Origin: Streptomyces sp. CB01201
Lineage (GTDB): Bacteria > Actinomycetota > Actinomycetes > Streptomycetales > Streptomycetaceae
DNA: 64,000 nucleotides
NCBI RefSeq assembly: GCF_002803085.1
Contig: NZ_NNBJ01000007.1
Span: forward strand, 338,110 to 402,109
Direction of reading: 5' to 3'
The first letter of the stretch is position 1. The number at the start of each line of letters is the position of its first letter. Position numbers and translations under genes: made by a program. The notes below the pieces were generated by a model. That model had not been told where the DNA came from. It saw only the letters and a list, made by a program, of their open reading frames with translations, and ran no database searches. Of the stretch, positions 1 to 10,353 are shown one piece after another.

Positions 1-478
1 GGTCGCCGGGGCCGCCGATCAGCCCCGGCCGCACGACGAGGAGCCGGTCGTCCACCGCGGCCGCCGATGCCTCCTCGCAGGCCACCTTGGCCTCCCCGAA
101 CAGCGTGTGGTCGACCTCGTCCAACTCGGTCGCCGGAAGCAGTTCCGCCGACTCGTCCGCGTCGAGCCGTCCGTGCGAGGCGTACGCGCTGACCGACGAC
201 ACGTACGTCCAGTGGGCCGCCCGCCCGCCGAGCGCCGCGAGTGCGGCCCGGACGAAGCCGGGTTGCGACGACAGCTCGACCACCGCGTCCCAGTCCCGCC
301 CCCTCAGGCCCTCGTACGCCGCCGGGTCGCGCCGGTCCGCGACGACCAGCTCCGCGCCCTCGGCCACCCTTCCGCTCTCGCCGCGGGCCAGGCAGGTCAC
401 CCGGTGCCCGCGAGCCAGCGCCTGCCGCGAGAACTCGCGGCCCACCCATGCCGTTCCGCCCAATACCAAGATCTCCAT
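1..478 (-). CDS. NAD(P)-dependent epimerase/reductase family protein, N-terminal part (cut by window edge)
   Basis: Reading the minus strand from the ATG at 478 gives an open frame that runs off the left edge after about 159 codons, so the C-terminus is missing. The protein opens with MEILVLGGTAWVGREF, a Rossmann dinucleotide-binding loop of the NAD-dependent epimerase/dehydratase type. A later segment, WTYVSSVSAYA, is the strand that carries the catalytic Ser in these extended SDR proteins. A purine-rich GGGTGGG lies just upstream of the ATG. Substrate cannot be told. It is transcribed away from acnA. Confidence 0.75.
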   Translation of the reverse strand, partial: MEILVLGGTAWVGREFSRQALARGHRVTCLARGESGRVAEGAELVVADRRDPAAYEGLRGRDWDAVVELSSQPGFVRAALAALGGRAAHWTYVSSVSAYASHGRLDADESAELLPATELDEVDHTLFGEAKVACEEASAAAVDDRLLVVRPGLIGGPGD

Positions 479-648
479 CGGCCCACCCAAACACGGACCG
501 CGGGGGTGTGCGGCCTTGCTTAGCCGTGGGCAGAGCGGCACCCGCCCACGCGTTGCCCGCCGGCCTCCGCGGGCGCCGCACCGGTGCGCGGACCTGTTCC
601 TGTCCGGGGACCCGCTCGCCACCCGGCACGGGGCGGCGGCGGGCGGGA

Positions 649-684
649 TCTGAGCGGTCGGGCGGGGTCTGAGCGGTCGGGCGG
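649..684. repeat. Two direct copies of a 17-bp sequence
   Basis: TCTGAGCGGTCGGGCGG occurs at 649-665 and again at 668-684, a period of 19. It is non-coding and of unknown role, perhaps simple slippage. Confidence 0.7.
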
Positions 685-803
685 TCTTCGGCGCGGAGGC
701 CGAGCAGCCGTCGCCGTGCCGTGGCGGCCGTCAACCCGATGCGGGACATCACGAGGCATCGCGGGCGCCCGCGCATGACCCACCGGCGGCCATGTACTAG
801 AGT

Positions 804-821
804 TATCTCGACATCGAGATA
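804..821. promoter_or_regulatory. 18-bp palindromic operator upstream of acnA (TamR/MarR-like)
   Basis: TATCTCGA-CA-TCGAGATA is a perfect inverted repeat with 8-bp arms. Its shape matches sites bound by MarR-family regulators of the UrtR/TamR group. From memory, TamR of S. coelicolor controls aconitase together with trans-aconitate methyltransferase in response to citrate and related acids. The site lies about 130 bases before the acnA start codon. The palindrome is seen; its assignment to TamR is inference. Confidence 0.65.
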
Positions 822-862
822 TCTACCGGGGCGCACCGCAGCCGACGCTCGGTAAGGTCTAC

Positions 863-881
863 CTAACTTAGCCTTACCTCA
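863..881. promoter_or_regulatory. Iron-box-like element (DmdR/IdeR type) upstream of acnA
   Basis: On the minus strand the sequence reads TGAGGTAAGGCTAAGTTAG, which agrees with the actinobacterial IdeR/DmdR box TTAGGTTAGGCTAACCTAA at about 14 of 19 positions, with a strong left half and a poor right half. Aconitase carries an iron-sulfur cluster, so iron control would be sensible. The match is imperfect and could be fortuitous. Confidence 0.35.
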
Positions 882-948
882 GCGGATCGACAACATGTCG
901 TGGCGGCAGGATTGTGGTGGAACGCGCACACTTATGAAGGAGACTGTC

Positions 949-3663
<2,715 letters not shown>

Positions 3664-3685
3664 GCGGCACCGGCACCAGGAACGA

Positions 3686-3726
3686 CGGCAGGGCCGCACC
3701 TCCCTCACGGAGGTGCGGCCCTGCCG
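3686..3726. terminator. Bidirectional terminator hairpin between acnA and the FG-GAP gene
   Basis: An 18-bp perfect stem (GGCAGGGCCGCACCTCC pairs with its complement) around the loop CTCAC. It lies 22 bases after the acnA stop and 24 bases beyond the end of the convergent gene. A near-copy is found at 4882-4923. Confidence 0.9.
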
Positions 3727-3750
3727 CTTGTGTGCTCGCGTGCCCGAGTG

Positions 3751-4686
3751 TCAGGACGTCATCAGGCGGTAGATGTCGTAGCCGTAGCCGATCTGCACCC
3801 GCGCCTGGTACGGGGCCGCCGCGTTGCCGGTGCCCCTGTACAGCCAGAGGTTGCCGTTGGGCTCGCGGGCGATGAGGTCGGTCTTCCCGTCCAGGTCCAC
3901 GTCGCCGCTGGAGACCAGCGTGTCGAACATGTTCCAGCCCGCACCGATCCTGGTCCGGGGGGCGAAGGGCGCGTTGTAGTTGCCGGTGCCCTTGTAGAAC
4001 CACAGCACGCCGGCCGTGTCGCGGGCCACGATGTCGGCCTTGCCGTCGCCGTCCAGGTCGCCCTTGCCGGCCAGTTGCGTATACGCGTCCCAGCCGGCGC
4101 CCACCTTGATGCGGCTGGTGACGGTGCCGTCGCCGTAGCCGAGGTACAGCCACAGGACGCCCGTCGCGTCGCGCGCGATGATGTCGTAGCCCTGGGCGCC
4201 GCCGAGGTTGCCGGGGGAGAGCACCTTGTCGTAGATGTTCCAGCCGCCGCCGATCGGCTTGTCGGTGTTGGCGTCGGGCCAGAAGTGCAGGTCCCCGGCG
4301 GGGCTCCACTGCCATTCCCCGTCGATGTACCCGTCCGCGTCGTTGTCGACGTACGCGTCGTTGGACAGGTTCGCGAGAGTGCCCTCGACCGCCTCGCGCG
4401 GGGTCAGGCCGCCGGTGCCGTTCGGGCCGTACAGCCAGCCCTGGTTGGCGTTGTCCACCCCGAGCAGGGGGAAGACCGGGTTCGCGGCATTGGTGGGAGT
4501 GGCGGCGGCCTTCGCGGCGGAGTTCCGGGCCGTCGGCACGTGCTTCGTGGTCGGGGGCAGGTGGCCCCAGGTCCCGGTGTCGGCCGAGGCCGCGCCGGCG
4601 CTCACGGCGACGAGGGCGCAGGCGATGGCCGCCACGGCGCAGCGGGACAACGATGTGCCGCTCTTACGGCAGTTGAATCTGGCCAC
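3751..4686 (-). CDS. Secreted FG-GAP/VCBS-repeat protein, copy 1
   Basis: Function unknown; a 311-residue exported protein built of FG-GAP (VCBS-like) repeats. The GTG at 4686 is preceded by CAGGAGCG and starts a Sec signal peptide: basic RFNCRKSG, a hydrophobic core AVAAIACALVAV, then the cleavage motif AASA. The mature part contains calcium-binding loops DLDGDGKADIVARD and DVDLDGKTDLIARE, with WLY and WFYKGTG strands between, as in beta-propeller-type repeats. It is a close paralogue of the next gene upstream (4940-5881), and promoter and terminator are duplicated with it. Adhesion or carbohydrate binding is plausible but unproven. Confidence 0.88.
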   Translation of the reverse strand: MARFNCRKSGTSLSRCAVAAIACALVAVSAGAASADTGTWGHLPPTTKHVPTARNSAAKAAATPTNAANPVFPLLGVDNANQGWLYGPNGTGGLTPREAVEGTLANLSNDAYVDNDADGYIDGEWQWSPAGDLHFWPDANTDKPIGGGWNIYDKVLSPGNLGGAQGYDIIARDATGVLWLYLGYGDGTVTSRIKVGAGWDAYTQLAGKGDLDGDGKADIVARDTAGVLWFYKGTGNYNAPFAPRTRIGAGWNMFDTLVSSGDVDLDGKTDLIAREPNGNLWLYRGTGNAAAPYQARVQIGYGYDIYRLMTS

Positions 4687-4760
4687 GTATCGCTCCTGAT
4701 GTCGGTGACAGTGGCGCGGGCGGGATGTCGGAGGACTGACGAGACGTCCAGCATCCCGCC

Positions 4761-4791
4761 GCGATAGTTCCACCGCATCTTTACATGTCAA
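4761..4791 (-). promoter_or_regulatory. Duplicated promoter element of FG-GAP copy 1
   Basis: A 31-base block here is repeated identically at 5957-5987, in each case about 75 bases before the FG-GAP start codon. On the minus strand it begins AGTTGACATGTAAAG and ends GTGGAACTATC. TTGACA is a perfect -35 hexamer; the -10 is not obvious (AACTAT or CTATC around 16-18 bases on). Confidence 0.65.
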
Positions 4792-4881
4792 CTTGTTTGG
4801 TATGGGCGGAAGATGGGATTTTCCCCTCCCTCCAACGAGTGGACTTTCGCCGCGAGGAGGCGGCGCCGCGACCACGAACGA

Positions 4882-4923
4882 CGGCAGGGCCGCACCCCCC
4901 TTCCGGGGAGTGCGGCCCTGCCG
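4882..4923. terminator. Terminator hairpin after FG-GAP copy 2
   Basis: A stem of about 19 pairs with one mismatch around the loop TTCC. The left arm starts CGGCAGGGCCGCAC, the same sequence as in the hairpin at 3686-3726. It lies just beyond the stop codon of the gene at 4940-5881, so the terminator was copied with the gene. Confidence 0.9.
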
Positions 4924-4939
4924 CTCGCGTGCCCGTGTG

Positions 4940-5881
4940 TCAGGACGTCATCAGGCGGTAGGCGTCGTAGCCGTAGCCGATCTTGACGCGCGACTGGTAC
5001 GGGGCGGCCGCGTTGCCGGTGCCCTTGTACAGCCAGAGGTTGCCGTTCGGCTCGCGGGCGATGAGGTCGGTCTTCCCGTCCAGGTCCACGTCGCCGGTGG
5101 AGACCAGCGTGTTGTACGCGTTCCAGCCGGAGCCGATCCTGGTGCGCCCCGCGAAGGGTGCGCTGTAGCTGCCGGTGCCCTTGTAGAACCACAGCACGCC
5201 GGCCTTGTCGCGGGCCACGATGTCGGCCTTGCCGTCACCGTCCAGGTCGCCCTTGCCCGCGATCTGGGTGTACGCGTCCCAGCCGGCGCCGACCTTGATG
5301 CGGCTGGCCACGGTGCCGTTGCCGTAGCCGAGGTACAGCCACAGGACACCCGCCTTGTCGCGCGCGATGATGTCGTAGCCCTGGGCGCCGGCGAGGTTGC
5401 CGGGGGAGAACACCTTGTCGTAGATGTTCCAGCCGCCGCCGATCGGCTTGCCGGTGTCGGGGGTGGACTCGCTGAAGTAGCGCATGTCCCCGGCGCCGTT
5501 CCACTGCCACTCGCCGTCGATCTCGCCGTCGGCGTTGTCGTCGACGAACGTGTCGTTGGCGAGGTACGGGAAGGAGGCGACGAACGAGCGCGCACTCAGA
5601 CCGCCGGTGCCGTTCGGGCCGTAGACCCAGCCGGCGTTCGCGTTGTCGACGGCGAACAGCGCGAAGATCGGGTTCGCGGCGTTGCCGGGCGTTGCCGCGG
5701 GGGCCGCTGCGGCGAAGTTCCTCGCCTTGGGGGCGTGCTTCGGTGCCGCGGGCGTGTGGCCCGGGTAGACACCGTCGGCCGAGGCCGCGCCGGCGCTGAC
5801 GCCGACGAGGGCGGCGGCTATCGCCGCCACGGCGAGGCGGGAGAGCGCCTTGCCGGTCTTACGGCCACTGAAGTTGGCCAC
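4940..5881 (-). CDS. Secreted FG-GAP/VCBS-repeat protein, copy 2
   Basis: A 313-residue exported paralogue of the protein at 3751-4686, starting at GTG 5881 after ACAGGAGC. The signal peptide has basic NFSGRKTGK, the hydrophobic core LAVAAIAAALVGV and AASA before the mature part. The FG-GAP loops DLDGDGKADIVARD and DVDLDGKTDLIARE are conserved, and most differences lie in the linker after the signal peptide. The gene has its own TTGACA-containing element at 5957-5987 and its own terminator, so both copies should be expressed independently. Role unknown. Confidence 0.88.
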   Translation of the reverse strand: MANFSGRKTGKALSRLAVAAIAAALVGVSAGAASADGVYPGHTPAAPKHAPKARNFAAAAPAATPGNAANPIFALFAVDNANAGWVYGPNGTGGLSARSFVASFPYLANDTFVDDNADGEIDGEWQWNGAGDMRYFSESTPDTGKPIGGGWNIYDKVFSPGNLAGAQGYDIIARDKAGVLWLYLGYGNGTVASRIKVGAGWDAYTQIAGKGDLDGDGKADIVARDKAGVLWFYKGTGSYSAPFAGRTRIGSGWNAYNTLVSTGDVDLDGKTDLIAREPNGNLWLYKGTGNAAAPYQSRVKIGYGYDAYRLMTS

Positions 5882-5956
5882 GTAGTGCTCCTGTTGTGAT
5901 GGTGAGGCCACGATCGGGATGCCGGGCGACTCATGAGCCGTCCGGCATCCCGCCGT

Positions 5957-5987
5957 GATAGTTCCACCGCATCTTTACATGTCAACT
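5957..5987 (-). promoter_or_regulatory. Duplicated promoter element of FG-GAP copy 2
   Basis: Identical over 31 bases to 4761-4791. It lies at the same distance from its start codon and contains TTGACA on the minus strand. Conservation of a non-coding block within a diverged duplication suggests function. Confidence 0.65.
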
Positions 5988-6041
5988 CGCATGGAATGCC
6001 GCGGAGATGAGCACCGTCGGGTCGATACCGGTCAAAACCGG

Positions 6042-9000
6042 TCAGGAGAGCAGCTCGACCTCCGCGAGCGTCGCCGTCCCGCTGCCGCTCACCAGCCGGT
6101 AGTGCGCGTACGAGCCGGGGGCGCGCAGCGAGAAGACCCGGGTCTGGTGGTCCCAGGTGAACCGCTCGCCGGTGCGCCGGTCGACGTCCTTCCACGTCGT
6201 GCCGTCGGTCGAGGCCTGGAGCGTCCAGGACGTCGGCGCCTTGGCGCGGTCCGCCGAGGTGAGCGTGTACTGGAGCGCCCGCGTCGGGGCCGCCACCGGC
6301 AGCTCCAGCGAGGTCAACTCACCCGATGTGGCCGAGGAGTTGTCGAACAGCGGGCCGGAGCCGGTGATCGCGTCGCTCGGGGGAGCGGGCACCTTGCCGT
6401 CCTTGGTGATGGAGACCGGCGCCGCGTTCTTGGCCGTGCCCCACGACGAGGGCTTGGAGCCCATGGCGAAGTCGAGCGTGCCGCCCCGCGCCAGCAGGTC
6501 GTGCGGCAGGGCCGTGGAGTTCCACGCCTTCCCATTGACCTTCAGGGACTGGACGTACACGTTGGACGCGCTGTTCTTCGGCGCCTTCACGACCAGGTCG
6601 CGGCCGTTCTCCAGATGGATGGTCGCCCTGGTGAACAGGGGCGAGCCGATCGCGTACTCGCCGCTGCCCATCACCAGCGGGTAGAAGCCGAGCGCCGAGA
6701 ACACGTACCAGGCCGACTGCTCGCCGTTGTCCTCGTCGCCGTGGTAGCCCTGCCCGATCTCACTGCCGTTGTAGAGGCGCCGCAGCACCTCGCGGATCTT
6801 CTCCTGTGCCTTGTAGGGCCGGCCGGCCGCGTCGTACATGTACGTGACGTGGTGCGCGACCTGGTTGGAGTGCCCGTACTGGCCCATCCGCACGTCCCGT
6901 GCCTCGGTCATCTCGTGGATGACGCTGCCGTACGAGCCGGCGAAGTCGGGCGAGGCCGTCTCCGGCGTCGAGAAGTAGCTGTCCAGCTTCTGGGCGAGCC
7001 CCGCCTGGCCGCCGTACAGGTTGGCCAGGCCCCGCGAGTCCTGCGGGGCGGTGAAGGCGTAGCCCCAGCCGTTGGTCTCGGTGAAGTCGTAGCCCCAGAC
7101 GCGCGGGTCGAACTTGGCGCTGTCCACGCGCCATTGGCCGTTCGCGTCCTTGCCCTGGAAGAACCCGGCCTTGGAGTCGAAGAGCTTCACGTAGTTCTGG
7201 GCGCGGCCCATGAAGTACGCGGACTCCTCCCGGTAGCGGGGCTTCTTCGTCTTCTCGTACAGCGCCTGGCCCATCTTCGCCAGGCCGTAGTCGTTGACGT
7301 ACCCCTCCATCGACCAGGACAGGCCCTCGGGGGTGGAGGTGGGGGTGTAGCCGAGGAAGGGGGAGGTGGTCATGCCCTTGCGGCCCACTCCGGAGGAGGG
7401 CGGGGCGACCGTGGCGTTCTTCAGGGCTGCCTCGTAGGCGGCCTCGGCGTCGAACTTCACGCCCTTCACATAGGCGTCCGCGAAGGCCACGTCCGAGCTG
7501 GTGCCGGTCATCAGGTCCGCGTAGCCGGGCGAGGACCAGCGTGAGATCCAGCCGCCGTCCTTGTACTGCTGCACGAAGCCGTCGATCATCTCGCCGGCCT
7601 TCTTCGGGGTGAACAGCGAGTAGGCCGGCCAGGTCGTGCGATAGGTGTCCCAGAAGCCGTTGTTGACGTAGACCGTGCCGTCGACGACCTTCGATCCGGT
7701 GCGCGTCGGGGTGTCCTCGCCGGCCTTCGGCGCGAACGGGCTGGCGTACTGGTTCTTGGAACCGACCTTCTCGAAGCCGGAGTTGGGGTACAGGTACAGC
7801 CGGTAGAGCGAGGAGTACAGGGTGGTCAGCTGGTCCTGGGAGGCGCCCTCGACCTCGATGCGTCCCATGATCTTGTCCCAGGCTCCCCGGGCCCGGTCCT
7901 TGACGGCGTCGAAGCCGGTCCGCGCGGGGATCTCCGCGGCCAGGTTCGCCTTCGCCTGGTCCACGCTGATGAGGGAGGTCGCCAGGCGCAGCGTGACGGT
8001 GCGGTCCTTGCCGGGCTCGAACCGCGCGTAGCCGGTGACGTCGGCGCCGCCACCGCCGGGCAGCTTGCCGCTCGCGGTCACCGCCGTGTCGAAGACGCCG
8101 TACACGAAGAGCCGTCCGGCGCCCGCGGAGAGACCGCTCTTGACGTCCGAGAAGCCGGTGAAGGAACGCGTCCCCGGATCCAGGGTGAGGCCGCCCTGGT
8201 TGGTCACGTTGTCGAGGATCAGGCTCGCGTCGTCACCGGGATAGGTGAACCGCATCATCGCCGCGTGGTCGGTCGGCGTGATCTCCGTCTTCAGGCCGTT
8301 CTCGAAGGTGACGCCGTAGTAGTACGGCTTCGCGGTCTCGTTCTCGTGCCGGAAGGGCAGCGCGCGGGCGGTGCGCGATGCGTCCGGGGTGCCGGCCGCC
8401 GCCGAGGGCATGACCTGGAAGGTCTGCCGGTCGCCCATCCAGGGGCTCGGCTCGTGGCTGGCGCTGAAGGCCTGGAGCGTGGGCAGGTTGTCGGCGTTGT
8501 TGCGCCGCGCGTAGTCGTACAGCCAGTCCTGCGAACCGGCGTTGGTGACCGGGGTCCAGAAGTTGAACCCGTTGGGGACGGCCGTCGCGGGGAAGTTGTT
8601 GCCGCGCGAGAAGGAGCCGCTGGAATTGGTGCCGCGGGTGGTCTGCGCGTAGTCCGACAGATGCGCGAGGGGCTTGGCGGGCTTCTTCGGCGCGATGCTG
8701 AGGTCGTCGATCCAGCCCTGGAACTTGGCCGGGCCCCTGGGGGAGTCGTAGGCGACCAGGATCCGGTCCACGCGCCTGCCGGCGGCGACCGTGCCGATCA
8801 CCGAGGAGACCTGGTTCCACTGGTTGACGTAGAGCGTCTTGGCGGCGCCCTGGCCCTGCGGGCTGAGCACCCCGCCGTGCGAGTCGAGCGCCTTCAGGTC
8901 ACTCAGATAGGTGCCGTCGGTGAAGGCGAGGTCCACGGACACGTTGGTGGCCGGGTAGCTGAGGTCGGTCTCCGCCATCGACGGGAAGACCTTGTAGTCC

Positions 9001-9869
9001 AGTTCGGTGTCCCGGGTGACCGGCAGGTCGACGTCGAAGACCTTGTTGTAGGAGTAGGCCCGCCCGTCCGCCTTGTGCGTACCGGCGTAGCGAAGCGCCC
9101 GCTTCCCGGTGAAGCCCGCGTTCGCCTTGGCGGTGGGGGAGCCGCCCGGTCCGCGGTCCGGCGCGGTGAGCATGTCGGGGGCGGCCGGGGTGGCGGTGTC
9201 GCCGTTGGAGAACTGGATGTCGCCGAGCTGGGTGATGGGGGCGCCGCCGTTGGCGGTGATCTCCAGGCGGTAGTGCGCGTAGGCCGTGGTGTTGGCGAAG
9301 TCGTACGTCCTGGTCTGGAAGCGGTCCTTGAAGCTCTCGCCGGAGCGGCTGTCCAGGGTCTTCCAGTCCTTGCCGTCCGTCGAGCCCTTCAGGGTCCAGT
9401 CCCTGGGGTCGCGTTCGGGGGCGTCGTTGGCCGACGTCAACGCGTAGGTGAGGGTCTTCACCGGTTCGGACAGGTCGAATTCGAGCCAAGCCGTGGGCTG
9501 GAAGGCCAGCCATTTCGTGCTGGGCTGGCCGTCGACGAGGTTCTCCTTCACCTCGCCGCCGTCGGTGTTCTCGGCGCTGGCCCGGACATCGGTGACCTTG
9601 TCGGTCACATTGCCCGGTATCCCACTGGTGAACGCGCCGTCGACCCCGGAGGCCCGCTTGGTCCCCGTGCGGTCCGTATCTACGGTATTGGTCCAGTCCG
9701 GCTGGGGCTGACCGGTTTCGAACGAGGTGCTGAACCGGCCGCCGGACAACGGGGGTTGGGCCGTCGCGGACGGCGCTCCGACGGCGGAGGGGGCCGTCAC
9801 TACGAGCAGGAACGAGGCGGCGGCCAGGGCGGCCGCCGGCGCTCGTCGGTACCGGGATCTGGGCAGCAT
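6042..9869 (-). CDS. Secreted GH92-family glycoside hydrolase (alpha-mannosidase type) with flanking carbohydrate-binding-like domains
   Basis: GH92 enzymes are calcium-dependent exo-alpha-mannosidases acting on glycans outside the cell. The start at ATG 9869 follows AAGGAAAGG and opens a signal peptide with core AAALAAASFLLVV; longer frames lack a ribosome site. Of 1275 residues, about 70-225 form a discoidin-like (F5/8 type C) domain with AYAHYRLEITANG. The catalytic core follows with WDTYRTTWPAY near 738 and the signature GYHGDEDNGEQSAWYVF near 1040. A second discoidin-like domain ends the protein (SYAHYRLVSGSG). A LacI-type palindrome lies upstream. It is divergent from ngcEFG. Linkage specificity cannot be read from the sequence. 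Confidence 0.9.
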   Translation of the reverse strand: MLPRSRYRRAPAAALAAASFLLVVTAPSAVGAPSATAQPPLSGGRFSTSFETGQPQPDWTNTVDTDRTGTKRASGVDGAFTSGIPGNVTDKVTDVRASAENTDGGEVKENLVDGQPSTKWLAFQPTAWLEFDLSEPVKTLTYALTSANDAPERDPRDWTLKGSTDGKDWKTLDSRSGESFKDRFQTRTYDFANTTAYAHYRLEITANGGAPITQLGDIQFSNGDTATPAAPDMLTAPDRGPGGSPTAKANAGFTGKRALRYAGTHKADGRAYSYNKVFDVDLPVTRDTELDYKVFPSMAETDLSYPATNVSVDLAFTDGTYLSDLKALDSHGGVLSPQGQGAAKTLYVNQWNQVSSVIGTVAAGRRVDRILVAYDSPRGPAKFQGWIDDLSIAPKKPAKPLAHLSDYAQTTRGTNSSGSFSRGNNFPATAVPNGFNFWTPVTNAGSQDWLYDYARRNNADNLPTLQAFSASHEPSPWMGDRQTFQVMPSAAAGTPDASRTARALPFRHENETAKPYYYGVTFENGLKTEITPTDHAAMMRFTYPGDDASLILDNVTNQGGLTLDPGTRSFTGFSDVKSGLSAGAGRLFVYGVFDTAVTASGKLPGGGGADVTGYARFEPGKDRTVTLRLATSLISVDQAKANLAAEIPARTGFDAVKDRARGAWDKIMGRIEVEGASQDQLTTLYSSLYRLYLYPNSGFEKVGSKNQYASPFAPKAGEDTPTRTGSKVVDGTVYVNNGFWDTYRTTWPAYSLFTPKKAGEMIDGFVQQYKDGGWISRWSSPGYADLMTGTSSDVAFADAYVKGVKFDAEAAYEAALKNATVAPPSSGVGRKGMTTSPFLGYTPTSTPEGLSWSMEGYVNDYGLAKMGQALYEKTKKPRYREESAYFMGRAQNYVKLFDSKAGFFQGKDANGQWRVDSAKFDPRVWGYDFTETNGWGYAFTAPQDSRGLANLYGGQAGLAQKLDSYFSTPETASPDFAGSYGSVIHEMTEARDVRMGQYGHSNQVAHHVTYMYDAAGRPYKAQEKIREVLRRLYNGSEIGQGYHGDEDNGEQSAWYVFSALGFYPLVMGSGEYAIGSPLFTRATIHLENGRDLVVKAPKNSASNVYVQSLKVNGKAWNSTALPHDLLARGGTLDFAMGSKPSSWGTAKNAAPVSITKDGKVPAPPSDAITGSGPLFDNSSATSGELTSLELPVAAPTRALQYTLTSADRAKAPTSWTLQASTDGTTWKDVDRRTGERFTWDHQTRVFSLRAPGSYAHYRLVSGSGTATLAEVELLS

Positions 9870-9920
9870 GCGGGCCCTTTCCTTCGGCGCCCGCCGGGTT
9901 CGGTCGGCGGATGCGAGGTG

Positions 9921-9932
9921 GACAACGTTGTC
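9921..9932. promoter_or_regulatory. Palindromic operator GACAACGTTGTC upstream of the GH92 gene
   Basis: A perfect 12-bp palindrome with a central CpG, the hallmark of LacI/GalR-family operators. It lies about 50 bases before the GH92 start codon, where a repressor could block transcription. No lacI gene is in the window. The regulator is inference. Confidence 0.6.
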
Positions 9933-10074
9933 AGAGCGGAAACGCAGGATCCAGTAGCGCGGCAAGTGCCGGTTGGTGTCAAGGGCGTTGGGAAGGAATG
10001 GATGGCCGGAATCGACGGGGCAATGCGGACGTCAAGGTGTGTAATGCGCGTCAAAAGCAACAGCCTGATCCACA

Positions 10075-10088
10075 TTGGTACGTACCAA
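10075..10088. promoter_or_regulatory. Palindrome TTGGTACGTACCAA between GH92 and ngcE
   Basis: A perfect 14-bp palindrome in the AT-richest part of the divergent intergenic region, about 265 bases before ngcE. The GGTAC/GTACC arms resemble GntR- or LacI-type operators. The regulator is unknown. Confidence 0.5.
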
Positions 10089-10164
10089 GAGATATATCCG
10101 CGAGGTCTCAACTCGGGAAAGACTGTCGGCCAACCGTGCTTTCGATCTTGCTCAGTTGACGGGA

Positions 10165-10180
10165 AGTGGACTATACCTGT
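10165..10180. promoter_or_regulatory. DasR-box-like site upstream of ngcE
   Basis: AGTGGACTATACCTGT agrees with the recalled DasR consensus AGTGGTCTAGACCACT at 12 of 16 positions, keeping the GG-CTA-ACC core. DasR is the GntR-family repressor of N-acetylglucosamine and chitin genes, which fits the transporter downstream. Weak match; inference. Confidence 0.35.
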
Positions 10181-10353
10181 CGGCGTCCGGGCAACCCGCT
10201 GAACGCGGGCGGGGGGAACGCGTGCGGGCCGGTCGGCCCGGGACCGGGCAGCCTCCGCGATGGATGTACGAGATCACTCACGCTTCAACTGTTCGCGGGC
10301 GCCGGCGGATTCCGCTGCACCGCATGAGTCCTGGAGAAGGCGAGGACTTGAGC

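Larger units (their letters stand above)
479..948. other. Intergenic region between the epimerase-like gene and acnA
   Basis: The 470 bases hold no convincing gene; open frames here are compositionally biased Arg/Pro/Gly readings. The acnA-proximal 150 bases carry an 18-bp palindrome and an iron-box-like element, both listed separately. The far part holds a short tandem repeat near 649-684. This is the divergent promoter region for both neighbours. Confidence 0.6.
9870..10353. other. Divergent promoter region between the GH92 gene and ngcE
   Basis: The 484 bases have no supported gene. The GC content falls around 10020-10180, as expected of promoters. It holds three inverted-repeat sites listed separately (9921-9932, 10075-10088, 10165-10180), so both divergent units are probably sugar-regulated. 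Confidence 0.6.

Noticed and set aside
520..783. Open frame of 87 codons on the minus strand between the epimerase-like gene and acnA
   Set aside because: Arg/Pro-rich low-complexity reading with no ribosome site, crossing a tandem repeat; typical of high-GC non-coding DNA.
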